Assembly: GCF_030063415.1 (NCBI RefSeq)
Contig: NZ_JASITA010000018.1
Span: 97,991-161,990 of the forward strand
DNA length: 64,000 nt
Direction: 5' to 3'
DNA from: Streptomyces sp. H27-C3
GTDB lineage: Bacteria; Actinomycetota; Actinomycetes; Streptomycetales; Streptomycetaceae
In this document: positions 7,731 to 16,253 of the stretch, piece by piece
Layout of the letters: the number at the start of each line of letters is the position of its first letter
Position numbering within the stretch: position 1 is the first letter of the stretch
Position numbers and translations under genes: made by a program
The notes under the pieces: generated by a model
What the model was told of the DNA's origin: nothing
Databases searched by the model: none
What the model saw: only the letters and a program-made list of their open reading frames with translations

Positions 7731-8492
7731 ATGATGAAGACGCTGGACACCGCACGGCTCATGGAGGGTTTGGAGGAGCAGACCGCAGGGTTCGCGCGCG
7801 CGGTCGCCGGAAGTGACCCCGACATGCAGGTGCCCACCTGCCCGGGCTGGCCGCTGCGCACCCTCATCGGGCACGTGGGTCAGCAGCACCGATGGACGGC
7901 CGAACTCGTGCGTACCGGGGAGCAATTGACCACCCCCGACCCGCAGCAGGCCGACCCCGGCGCCCCGGGAGAGTGGGCCCGGTGGCTGCACGAGGGCGCG
8001 CAGGTGCTGATCCACGCCATCCGGCAGACCGGCGCGGACACCGAGATACGTACCTTCCTCGGGCCGCGGCCGGCGGCCTTCTGCCTGCGCAGGATGCTGA
8101 GCGACACCTGCGTCCACCACTACGACGCGGCGTTCGCGACGGACACCGCGTTCCGGATCGCCGACGATCTCGCCGCCGATGTGATCAGCGAAATCCTGGA
8201 CCTCCTGTCCACACCGGCCTTGGAGACGGCCAAACCCGAGATCGCCGAGTTGCGCGGCCGGGGTGAGAAAATCGGGTTCAGGCCTACGCTCACGCAGGGG
8301 TGGGTGATCACCAGGACACCCGAGGGACTGCGGGGGGAGCGCGGTCCTGTCGAGGCCGACGTGGTCGTATCGGGTGCGGTGGCGGACCTCATGCTGGTGG
8401 TCTCCCGCCGCATACCGCCGAAGGAAGACCGGGTGTCGGTGCAGGGCGACCGCGCGTTGCTGGACCACTGGCTTGCCCGTACAGCGCTCTGA
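7731..8492 (+). CDS. maleylpyruvate isomerase family mycothiol-dependent protein
   Basis: A 253-residue protein with the DinB-like four-helix MDMPI N-terminal domain (VPTCPGWPLRTLIGHVGQQH, about residues 34-53; histidines for metal binding at H48, H53 and in CVHHYDAAF). A smaller C-terminal domain ends VSVQGDRALLDHWLART. Family members use mycothiol as cofactor or act as small-molecule modifying enzymes. The substrate here is unknown. A good ribosome-binding site (GAGAGGAG) precedes the paired ATGs at 7731/7734. The divergent MerR regulator and the promoter dyad suggest induction by a MerR ligand. Confidence 0.83.
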   Translation: MMKTLDTARLMEGLEEQTAGFARAVAGSDPDMQVPTCPGWPLRTLIGHVGQQHRWTAELVRTGEQLTTPDPQQADPGAPGEWARWLHEGAQVLIHAIRQTGADTEIRTFLGPRPAAFCLRRMLSDTCVHHYDAAFATDTAFRIADDLAADVISEILDLLSTPALETAKPEIAELRGRGEKIGFRPTLTQGWVITRTPEGLRGERGPVEADVVVSGAVADLMLVVSRRIPPKEDRVSVQGDRALLDHWLARTAL

Positions 8493-8539
8493 CCTGCGCA
8501 GCCCCGAACTCCCTCGGCGGCGTTCGCTATAACTGGACC

Positions 8540-8902
8540 ATGATCTATCACGTGGTGCCGCTCGACGAATGGGTGGCCGTTCCTGATCGTCCGTACGCAC
8601 CCGCGTCCCTCTCGGACGACGGCTTCGTGCACTGCTCCCCGGACGAGGCAACGACCCTTGCGGTCGCCGGCGCCTTCTATCGGGGAGTGCCGGGGCCGCT
8701 CCTGGCCCTGGTCATCGACGAGCACCGGCTCGCTGCCCCGGTGAGGTGGGAGGCCGCGGACTCCGCTCCGCCTCCCGGAGTGGCGACCGGCACGCTGTTC
8801 CCCCATGTCTTCGGTCGCATCAACCGCGACGCGGTCGAAGACGTGAGGGAGATCCGGCGTGATGAAGGGGGCCGGGCCACGGCCCTGGCCGTCTGGCAGT
8901 GA
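8540..8902 (+). CDS. DUF952 family protein
   Basis: A 120-residue protein matching DUF952: the N-terminal IYHVVPLDEW, the signature DDGFVHCSPDEA (residues about 30-41), LLALVIDEHRL in the middle, and FPHVFGRINRDAV near the end. Members resemble a reduced ADP-ribosyltransferase-like fold, but no activity is established that I can state. The ATG at 8540 was chosen because the domain begins directly there. It lies 47 bp after the MDMPI gene on the same strand. Confidence 0.8.
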   Translation: MIYHVVPLDEWVAVPDRPYAPASLSDDGFVHCSPDEATTLAVAGAFYRGVPGPLLALVIDEHRLAAPVRWEAADSAPPPGVATGTLFPHVFGRINRDAVEDVREIRRDEGGRATALAVWQ

Positions 8903-9030
8903 CCTGCCCGGACACCCGGGTGCGGTCAGCCCACGGGAGGCTGAGGGGTGCTTCCCGTCCGGGGCACGCGTGCCCCCAAACGGCCCAGCCAGGCGTGCGC
9001 GCCGTGCGCGCCCCAGGTGTCCTGACGGGC

Positions 9031-9672
9031 ATGACCTCCCATATAGATCAGCCACCCGGAACGGCCACCACACGACGCGGCGCTCTCGGTATTGGCATGG
9101 CCCTCCTGGGCGGCGCCTTCTCCGTGGGGATGGCGCCTGGCGCCGCCACCCGCACCGACGACACCTGCCTGATCGGCTACGACGCCGCGTTCGAGGACGC
9201 ACTCGCCGAGGCGGACGCACGGACACCGGTCGAGGAAGACCGCCTGGGGGCCGGGCTTCCCGGGGTGTTCGCGCGGCCACTGCGGCGCGGCTACCGGGTC
9301 ACCGCGCGCTACGGGGTACGTGGCAACTGGCTCGCCGGACACCACACCGGCATCGACCTCGCGGTGCCCCGGGGAACACCGGTCTACGCCGTCAGCGCGG
9401 GCACCGTCGTCCTCGCCCAGCGTTCGGGGGACTACGGCAACGCGGTGACCATCCGCATGCCGGACGGGCACTACACGGTGTACGGACACCTCAACCGGAT
9501 CCGCACCCGCGTCGGGGCCCGGGTGTCCGCGGGTGCGCGCATCGCGGACAGCGGCAGCACCGGGCGCGCCACCGGCCCTCACCTTCACCTTGAGATTCGG
9601 TCCTCACGGCCCTACGGCTCAGATGTGAATCCCGCCGCGTACCTGGCACGGCGGGGCGTCAGGCTGCTGTGA
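9031..9672 (+). CDS. secreted M23 (LytM) peptidase
   Basis: A 213-residue murein endopeptidase-like protein. An N-terminal twin-arginine-type or long signal sequence (TTRRGALGIGMALLGGAF) precedes the LytM domain. The zinc and catalytic motifs are visible: HHTGIDLAVP (HxxxD, about residues 107-116), the VYGHLNRI region, and the HLHLEIR motif (HxH) near residue 190. Full-length peptidases cut peptide cross-links in the cell wall or act as amidase activators. The ATG at 9031 gives the signal peptide a normal length; upstream in-frame sequence is not protein-like. The gene converges on a glycosyltransferase gene across a strong hairpin. Confidence 0.87.
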   Translation: MTSHIDQPPGTATTRRGALGIGMALLGGAFSVGMAPGAATRTDDTCLIGYDAAFEDALAEADARTPVEEDRLGAGLPGVFARPLRRGYRVTARYGVRGNWLAGHHTGIDLAVPRGTPVYAVSAGTVVLAQRSGDYGNAVTIRMPDGHYTVYGHLNRIRTRVGARVSAGARIADSGSTGRATGPHLHLEIRSSRPYGSDVNPAAYLARRGVRLL

Positions 9673-9766
9673 CGTCGGACGGAGCGCCGTTTCCCTTTGA
9701 ATCACCCTGTGCACGGACGGGCGTCCGTGTCTCGTGGTTCGCGCCCGGCCGCCTCGGGCGCACGAC

Positions 9767-9813
9767 GGCAACGCTCTGCCACCCTCGCCGTCCGCGGGTG
9801 GCAGAGCGTTGCC
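9767..9813. terminator. 17-bp perfect hairpin between convergent genes
   Basis: Arms GGCAACGCTCTGCCACC (9767-9783) and its exact complement (9797-9813) enclose a 13-nt loop and are followed by TTTGCC. The position between the convergent M23 peptidase and glycosyltransferase genes suits a bidirectional terminator. Confidence 0.75.
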
Positions 9814-9882
9814 TTTGCCCCGAGTCCGCTCGGCACCGTCGCAACAACGGCCTCACGCTCCGACCGTGGCGCATCTCACCGC

Positions 9883-10657
9883 TCACCCCGCAGCCTCTTC
9901 CCCCGCCTCGGCGGTCACTGGCGCGAGCAGGCTGAGCGGGTTGAGCCGGTCCAGCTTGGCCAGGTGGTCCCCGAAACCGCCGCGTGCGCGGACGCGTGCG
10001 GGACGAGGTGGTGACGGGGCAGTTGGAGGTGCGCAGGATGCGCGCGCCAGTTCGTTCCAATGCGGCGACCAGGCCGTGATCCTCGTCGAGCGGTAGCGGT
10101 GGGAAGCCGCCGGCCGTCGTGTATGCGCGGGCAGCGACGCCGAGGTTGGCGCCGTGCACGTGCGGGTGTCGCCACGGGCAGCCGGTCGGCGGGCGGGATG
10201 CCTCGTACAGGTGGTGGTAGTGGGCGGCCAGCCGGGGCTTGTGCGGGGGCCAGTGGTCGACGGACACGGTGCCGACCACCGCATCCCAGTCCTCTTGCGC
10301 CCGGGCCAGCTGGAAGGCCCAGTCGGGCGGCACTGTGCTGTCGGCATCAGTGGAGGCGATCCACACACCGTCGGGGCCGCCGCCGAGCGAGGCCAGTGCA
10401 GCACATACCGCCGTCGCCCTGGCCCTCCCGACGTTGCGGAAGCGGACGGGGACCACGAGGGCGCCCGCGTCCCGGGCGACCGCTGCGGTGGCGTCGGTGC
10501 AGCAGTCGGCGGCGACCACCGCAAGCACCTGCACCGCGTCCAGGGCGGGGTGCTGTGCCGCAGTGCGCACGGCGTCCAGAGCGGCCGGGAGCAGGGTCTG
10601 TTCGTTGCGGGCCGGCAGCACGACGGCGATCGCCCGGACCGTGTTCCGGTCGGTCAT
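9883..10657 (-). pseudogene. family 2 glycosyltransferase, frameshifted near its 3' end
   Basis: The N-terminal two-thirds is a clear GT2 (GT-A fold) domain: AVVLPARNEQTLLPAALDAV, the DxD-like TDADSTVPPDW, and HGANLGVAARAYTTAGGFP with the acceptor-loop acid in LDEDHGLVAAL. After NCPVTTSS the frame runs into Arg/Pro-rich nonsense (to 9659). A neighbouring frame continues VRARGGFGDHLAKLDRL and stops at 9883, so a one-base shift lies at about 9994-10005. It is the last gene of a four-gene operon. The start overlaps the expected stop of the methyltransferase by 4 bp. It could be a pseudogene or a sequence error. Confidence 0.8.
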
Positions 10658-11308
10658 ACGAGGCCTCGCGTGCGGCGGGTGAGGGCGCGGCCGTGCCGCC
10701 GGGGGCGGTGCGGGCGTACACCTGGAGGACGAAGTCGTCCTCGCGGTGGTCGGCGGTCAGTGTCAGTCCGGGTGTGGAGGAGACGGTCTCGGCGAGCGTG
10801 CTGCCCGTTCCCCGGTGCTCCGCGACCGGGTGGTTCCAGTGCACCGTCACCAGGGTGCCGCCCGCCTCCAGAGCGCCGACCGTACGGGTCAGGACGTCCT
10901 GGAGCGTGGGCGCGTCGAGTAGTAGAGCAGCTCGGACAGCACGATCAGGTCGAAGCTGCCCGGCGGCCAATCGCCGTGCAGGGTGAGACGGCGTACATCC
11001 ACCCGCGGGAGATCCGCAGTGCGACTGCGCGCTGTGGCGACCGCGGACTCCACCCGGTCGCAGGCCAGTACCTGATCGCAACGTTCGGCGATCCGAACGG
11101 TCAACTCGCCTACGGAGCAAGCAGGTTCGAAGGCGCGTCGGTAGCGGGGGAGTGACAGGCTCGCCACGGTGAGGTCGTACTTCCGGCGCTCGTACCAGCG
11201 TTCCGCGAGGTGCCACGGGTCGGGTGCGTGGCGGTACATGTCATCGAAGTACGACGCCGGAGTGCTGGGTGTGTCCGGTGCGTTCGGTGCGTTCGAAGTG
11301 TGGGTCAT
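10654..11308 (-). pseudogene. SAM-dependent methyltransferase (NodS-like), twice frameshifted
   Basis: The first frame starts at the ATG at 11308 and covers SYFDDMYRHAPDPWHLAERW, the SAM-binding loop AFEPACSVGELTVRIAERC and the FDLIVLSELLYY motif. It is then lost after about 10918. A second frame resumes exactly there with LDAPTLQDVLTRTV and continues to VLQVYARTAP. A third frame then gives GRALTRRTRGLV and a stop at 10654-10656, overlapping the glycosyltransferase start in ATGA. Two missing bases would restore one 220-residue enzyme. Overlap with the PIG-L stop at 11305-11308 shows tight operon packing. In this family the methyltransferase is found with PIG-L deacetylases and GT2 enzymes. 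Confidence 0.78.
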
Positions 11309-12069
11309 CGGAACACCACCTCTCGATCGCGCAGGTGGTGTGCGATCTCCTCGGGCGGCAGGATCGCCGCGTCACCCGGCCCCGGGCCCAGTGGTTCGAT
11401 CTGGCTGACGAAGCGTCCGACCGCGGCCCGTTTCCGGTCCTGCACGTCCGGGGGCAGTGCGATGCGGGCCGCTCGCTCCCAGGGCACCCGCACATCGCCG
11501 GGCGTCGCCCAGTGCCACATCCACACCGGGTAGAGCCAGCAGGGGACTTCTGCCGAGGCCGCCGCGCGGACGGCGGCGCGCCCCGCCGCCTCGTGGTCCC
11601 CGTGCACGTCGCCGGTCCACGGCGCGACGACCAGGTCCGCGCCATGGACGAGGGGTGCGAGCTGTGCGGCGACATCGTCCTCGTACGTGGTGACCCCGGT
11701 GTCGGGGACGTGCAGCCGTACGACGGTGGAGTCCTTCGCCCCGAGCTCGGCGAGTGCGGCGCGGGTCTCGGCCGCTCGGATCCGTACGAGTTCGCGGGTG
11801 GTGAGCACCCGGCTGTCGGGGTGTGACGCCTCGCCGTCGGTGATGGCCACCACGGTCACGTGTGTACCGGCGGCGGCGAGCAGGGCGATGGTGCCGCCGA
11901 AACCGAGCACCTCGTCGTCGGGGTGCGCCGCGACGACGACCACGCGAGTAAAGGGACGCACGGCGATCTCGGGCACGGCGGCCCAGCCCGGCCAGGCCCG
12001 CCATGCCGCTTCATCGGTGCCCGGCGCCTGGATAGGGTCGGCGAAGGGCCGCGTCGGGGTGTCGGTCAT
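11305..12069 (-). CDS. PIG-L family deacetylase
   Basis: A 254-residue zinc-dependent deacetylase of the LmbE/PIG-L/MshB superfamily. The signature AHPDDEVLGFGGTIALL (about residues 49-65) provides the first zinc ligand and catalytic Asp, and GDVHGDHEAAGRAAV (about 153-167) provides the second His set. Such enzymes remove N-acetyl groups from amino sugars or related conjugates. The ATG at 12069 overlaps the stop of the acyl-CoA dehydrogenase-like gene, and its own stop overlaps the methyltransferase start. The four genes therefore form one coupled operon whose natural product or cell-surface glycan is unknown to me. Upstream in-frame extension overlaps the neighbour and was discarded. Confidence 0.87.
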   Translation of the reverse strand: MTDTPTRPFADPIQAPGTDEAAWRAWPGWAAVPEIAVRPFTRVVVVAAHPDDEVLGFGGTIALLAAAGTHVTVVAITDGEASHPDSRVLTTRELVRIRAAETRAALAELGAKDSTVVRLHVPDTGVTTYEDDVAAQLAPLVHGADLVVAPWTGDVHGDHEAAGRAAVRAAASAEVPCWLYPVWMWHWATPGDVRVPWERAARIALPPDVQDRKRAAVGRFVSQIEPLGPGPGDAAILPPEEIAHHLRDREVVFR

Positions 12070-13070
12070 CGCTCGTCCTGCGGCCTGGCGAGGAGTGCGC
12101 CCAGTGCGGCGAGGTCGCGTTCCGCGTGGTGCTGGCGGATGTATACGGCCAGGTCCGCCGCGTTTCGGGCGTGCCGGGCGTCGTGGCACAGCGGCCCCGC
12201 GCCCGTCGCCCGGCCCACGTGGTCCAGGACCGCCGCGCACACCGACTCCACGAACGCACGCACCCGCATCGCCCGCAGCCTGGCCCCACCGTGTTCGTCG
12301 AGGGGGTCCGCGTCGATCTCCTCGGCCGCCCGCTCCAGCAGCACCCCGGCCGCGTACAACTGCACATCCACCGCGCCCAGATGCGCGTCCGTGTGCGGCT
12401 CGGCACGCCGGCCGGCCGCCTCGCGCAGCACCCGGGCCACCGCCACCGCGCCCCCGTACCAACAGGCGGCCACGCCGATCCCGCCGTGCTCGAACCCGGG
12501 CCGGCGCACGTACGCCTCCGGCCCGCCGACCACCTGCGCGGATACGTCGGTGAACCGCACGTCCGGGGTGTCGCTGCCCGCCATGCCGACGGCCTGCCAG
12601 GTGCCGTCGACCGGTCCACAGCCCTTGCCGTCCACCCGTACCGCGAAGAGCCGGCGCTCGTCCTCGGCCCGAGCGGTGACGAGCGCGTGTGTGCAGCTGT
12701 GCGCCCCCGAGCAGTACTGCTTGAGGCCGCTCAGCACCCAGCCCGACTCCTTCTGGATCGCGTCGAGCCCTTCGCCGGGCGGCTCCGCCGCCCACACGCC
12801 CCACCGCTCGCCGGGAGCGGGAGGCGGGGCGCCCAGCTCCGCGAGGATGGCAATGGCGTCGACGTGTCCCTCCACCAGCCGGGCCGTACACAGATCGGCC
12901 TCGGCGACTTCTTGCAGCGCCGCGAAACGGCGGGCTGTGCGCCCCGACCCGGGCAGGGGGAAGTCGTACTCCCCGGACTCGACGCGTCCGACCGCGGAGG
13001 CGAAACCCGCCGCCGCCTCGGCTGCGGGGGCGGCGAGCAGGTCACCGGGCCCCGCGGGATCACCAGGCAT
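12066..13070 (-). CDS. acyl-CoA dehydrogenase-like flavoprotein
   Basis: A 334-residue protein with the acyl-CoA dehydrogenase fold. The beta-domain is seen as GWVLSGLKQYCSGAHSCTHALV (cf. the family's 'G-x-K-x-(Y/F)-x-S-G'), and the C-terminal helical bundle contains GIGVAACWYGGAVAVARVL. It is about 50 residues shorter than standard ACADs and the usual catalytic Glu cannot be placed, so it may be a diverged oxidase or a non-canonical member. It leads the four-gene operon with PIG-L, methyltransferase and GT2 genes, and each junction is a 4-bp overlap. Confidence 0.78.
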   Translation of the reverse strand: MPGDPAGPGDLLAAPAAEAAAGFASAVGRVESGEYDFPLPGSGRTARRFAALQEVAEADLCTARLVEGHVDAIAILAELGAPPPAPGERWGVWAAEPPGEGLDAIQKESGWVLSGLKQYCSGAHSCTHALVTARAEDERRLFAVRVDGKGCGPVDGTWQAVGMAGSDTPDVRFTDVSAQVVGGPEAYVRRPGFEHGGIGVAACWYGGAVAVARVLREAAGRRAEPHTDAHLGAVDVQLYAAGVLLERAAEEIDADPLDEHGGARLRAMRVRAFVESVCAAVLDHVGRATGAGPLCHDARHARNAADLAVYIRQHHAERDLAALGALLARPQDER

Positions 13071-13510
13071 GGAACGAGCTCCTTCAGGACGGCCATGGGG
13101 GGTGGGGCACGTTGCCCCTCAACTCTGGAACGCCTTTCCGGGTTCCGCGCGGCCACTGCCTCGGCGCAGGGATCTCCCCAGTGCCCCGCCGGGCGGGGTC
13201 AAAACCCGCAGGCGCATGCGTGGGACGAGCGGAAACAGGGGAAACCGGGCGCAGGGACGTGCCGGGTCGGATCAACCGGCATCAGGGCATCGGGTGCCCA
13301 CTTCGGTCCCGCTGAGGTCCCGGCGACGCGCCCCGGCGACGGCCCGGTGACGTCTCGGCCGCGAGCCGGTGGGTCAGGGCCTTGCCCCGACTCGACCGTG
13401 CCCCGGCCGGGGCCGACCGAGTTGTGCGCAGAGGCCGTTCCTGTACGGGAAGGCGGCCGGGTCGCTGTCAGCGACCCGGATGACGCGGGCGTGGATGGAG
13501 ACGCGGGCCG
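13071..13510. other. 440-bp intergenic stretch without a gene
   Basis: No reading frame in this stretch looks like protein, and I see no tRNA-like fold or clear repeat. It must hold the promoter of the leftward acyl-CoA dehydrogenase operon and the 3' end of the leftward DUF5133 gene. Confidence 0.5.
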
Positions 13511-13750
13511 TCAGGCCGCGAGCGCTTCCGGGCCCTGTCGGTCCTGACGGGCGGCCTGGACCTCCAGGAGCAGGTCGGCTGCAGCGAGTGCGTCCAGGAC
13601 GTCGGAGGTGGCGGTGGTGACGCACAGGGTGTACGAGACGTCCTCCAGTGCCAGGCGTGTGATCTCGCTGGGGTATTCCTCATGGGCCAGCCGGGCCGTC
13701 GCGTAGCGGGACAGGAGTACGCGCAGGACCTTCGAGTCGGGCATGAGCAT
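13511..13750 (-). CDS. DUF5133 family protein
   Basis: A 79-residue protein of the Streptomyces DUF5133 type: start MLMPDSKVLRVLLSRYATAR, middle ITRLALEDVSYTLCVTTAT, and a C-terminal helix LDALAAADLLLEV. These small proteins are widespread in Streptomyces and lack an established function as far as I know. The ATG at 13750 was preferred because the conserved part begins there. A longer in-frame extension to 13867 is not family-like. Confidence 0.75.
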   Translation of the reverse strand: MLMPDSKVLRVLLSRYATARLAHEEYPSEITRLALEDVSYTLCVTTATSDVLDALAAADLLLEVQAARQDRQGPEALAA

Positions 13751-14011
13751 GGCGGTGGCGGCCTTTCCGATGAGATCTGCAGTTCTTACAGCACCGAGAG
13801 GAGGTGGCTCCCTCACCCAGCGTTTTGCCCCGTACCCCGTATTCATGCCCGTCGATGCACTGATCAACTTGAACTCTTTCTCCGCGCCCGCCGGGCCCGG
13901 AGGCCCGCCTGTGCCGTACCTCTCGATTCAGTGGCCCTCGGGCGGGCATCCGAGTTTTCCCGGCGCGTGCGGCGCGGGGGACGGACGGGGGAACGGCATG
14001 ACAGGCGCGTG

Positions 14012-15172
14012 ATGGACTGGGTACGCAGCAGCGGGGCGTGGGCAACGCGGGCGCGGCGGTCGCCGGGGCACGAGCGCAGTACCGTCCTGATGATCGGCAA
14101 GAGCACGCTGGCGGCGACGCTGGCGTGGTGGGTCGGGCACGACCTGATGCACGCGACCTCGGCGGCGTTCGCGCCGTTCTCCGCAGTGCTGATCATGAAC
14201 GCGACGATCTACCGGTCGGTGTGGCAGGCCCTGCGCTACACGGCAGCTGTCGCGGCCGGGGTCGCGGTGCAAGGCGCGCTCAAGTTTCTGATCGGATCCG
14301 AGCTGTTCGCCTTCCCTCTCGTCGCCGTCATCGCCCTGGCCATAGGGCAATGGGCCGCACTGGGCGAGCAGCGCACCCAGGTCGCCACCGCCGCGTTCTT
14401 CGCCTTCTCCACCTACACCACCGCGTCCACCACCGGTGATCAGGCGGCCCAGCTCGGGCAGATCGTCCTGCTCGTCCTCATCGGCTGTGTCCTGGGCCTG
14501 ATCGTGAACCTGGGCATCGCACCCCCGCTGCGCTATCGCAGCGCCGAGCAGGGCATACAGGTACTGGGCCACGAGGTGGCGACCCTGCTGGACGACATGG
14601 CGGAAGGCCTGCGCGAAGGAGACGTCCGTGCCGAACGGACCCAGGCGTGGATCCTGGCCGGCGAGCGCGCCCAGCGCTCGGTCGCCCAGGCGCGCACCGG
14701 CCTGAGCATGGCGGAGGACAGCCTGCCGCTCAATCCGCGGCGCCTGTTGCCCGCGCACCGCGGCTACCTCACCTTCGGCCGCTACCGGCAGGTCCTGGTC
14801 TCGATGGAGCGCTCCGTCTTCCAGCTGGCGTCCCTCAATCGCAGCCTGGACCAGTGGCAGGAGACGGAGAGCACCTACAGCTACACGCCCGTCCTCCAGG
14901 CTTACGCCGACTTCCTGGCCGCCCTGCGCGACATCGCCCAGGTGCTGTCCGCCCTGGACACCGACACCCTCACCGACCAGGCCGCGGAAGCGAGCACGCT
15001 CGCCGGCACCGCCCAGGAGAGGCTGCAGGACGTCCTGAAGGCGGCCCGGACCGCCGGGCTGCCCCTGGCCGACCCCTCCCGCCCGTACGGCGTCCTCGTG
15101 GTCGAGGCCACCCGGCTGATGGAGGAATTCCAGTACACCTGCGACGCCCTGCAGACCACCGCCACCGGCTAG
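14012..15172 (+). CDS. FUSC / aromatic acid exporter family membrane protein
   Basis: A 386-residue membrane protein. Residues about 30-170 contain five to six closely packed hydrophobic helices (for example STLAATLAWWVGHDL, SAVLIMNATIYRSVW, LVVLIGCVLGLIVNLGIAPPL-like stretches) typical of FUSC/ArAE half-transporters. A long soluble alpha-helical C-terminal half follows (about 180-386; GYLTFGRYRQVLVSMERSVF). The likely role is efflux of aromatic or amphipathic acids. The ATG at 14012 was chosen; a GTG directly before it is equally possible. The upstream in-frame region to 13682 overlaps the divergent DUF5133 gene and is not protein-like. Confidence 0.83.
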   Translation: MDWVRSSGAWATRARRSPGHERSTVLMIGKSTLAATLAWWVGHDLMHATSAAFAPFSAVLIMNATIYRSVWQALRYTAAVAAGVAVQGALKFLIGSELFAFPLVAVIALAIGQWAALGEQRTQVATAAFFAFSTYTTASTTGDQAAQLGQIVLLVLIGCVLGLIVNLGIAPPLRYRSAEQGIQVLGHEVATLLDDMAEGLREGDVRAERTQAWILAGERAQRSVAQARTGLSMAEDSLPLNPRRLLPAHRGYLTFGRYRQVLVSMERSVFQLASLNRSLDQWQETESTYSYTPVLQAYADFLAALRDIAQVLSALDTDTLTDQAAEASTLAGTAQERLQDVLKAARTAGLPLADPSRPYGVLVVEATRLMEEFQYTCDALQTTATG

Positions 15173-16253
15173 TCGGTACGGCGACGCCGCTCGCCGCGAC
15201 GGGGATGCGCGGGACGTCAGGCACTGCAGTACTGACAGGCGGTCAAATACCTTACGTCGCACTCGTATCGTCTGCCACGCCCTGGCTGGTGAGGTCGGTC
15301 GGTGAAGTGGACGTCACCCCGGACGGCAGGCGGATCGCGTGGTGCCGGGTGGCCCGGCAGGGTCTTCTTCCGGCCAATTCAACTGAACTGTGCCTAGGGA
15401 TCGCGGAGTTGTCGCCGGGGCGGTATTGACTGAATGACGTCCTCCAATTTCCGTCACGCGCATCCGGTCTCAGCCTCCGCTCCGTCCGTGGTTGCAGCTC
15501 AAGCTATGGCCAGCGCCTTCGCCGCAGGCAGCCTCGACCTGCTGGAACAGTCGTGAAGAAAGCGCTTGGGAAGATCCAATGGCCTCTACGCCCGTGTGCG
15601 GGGCGTGTTCCCGTAACTGGCCTGATCGTGGGCAGGGGCATATTCGATGCCGGATCCCCTTTGGCGTGACCTCACCCCAGGGCATACTTCGATCAAGACA
15701 TACACGTTCGGCGCCACTTGTGGGGGATGGCGCCAACCTGGGGGGTCTATGTGTGTAGTCACTGTGCTGCCTCGGTTGTAGTGCGTTCAACTTCAGGAGT
15801 GTGTGGAACGGAGTGGGGGCTGCTTCGTATGGACCGGACTGACCCGCCCTTCCTCGGCGCGGGAGCGGTCATGCTTCCTCGTGGCGCCACCCCTGGAAGC
15901 TCCACGAAGGTTTTGCTCTAGCGGTCCGACGTAGCCGGGCTGCCAGGAGTACGAATTCGGGCAATGGCGCGCGTGGTTGGGCCTCTCCCAGGACGTGCGA
16001 TGCGGTCTGGGTTCGTACGGCCGGTCAGGCGATGCTGTCGCTCGCTGCAGTGGCCACGCTCTGTCGGAATTTGGGGTAGGGGTTGGCCCGACTCGCCTGA
16101 GTCCGTGACGTCGGCGCTCCGGTGTTGTGGCGCCGTCGGCATCGTCAGGTGGGTCCACCCTCGCAAGCCCTTGTGCCACGCCGTAGTCGGGCGTGGTGTG
16201 TCCAGAGCTCGGTGATCATGGTCGCTTCCGATGCCAGAGAGCGGAGTCTTCTG
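15173..16253. other. about 1.1-kb stretch without a supported gene
   Basis: The reading frames here (up to about 130 codons on either strand) have amino-acid compositions and codon patterns unlike the neighbours. I recognise no family. The GC content dips in places (about 15240-15440 and 15680-15900). The stretch probably contains the long leader and promoter region of the SARP regulator gene that follows, and perhaps decayed remnants. Confidence 0.45.

Noticed and set aside
15264..15758. Two short frames in the 1.1-kb gap after the FUSC gene
   Set aside because: No recognisable motif, poor codon bias and no good ribosome-binding site.
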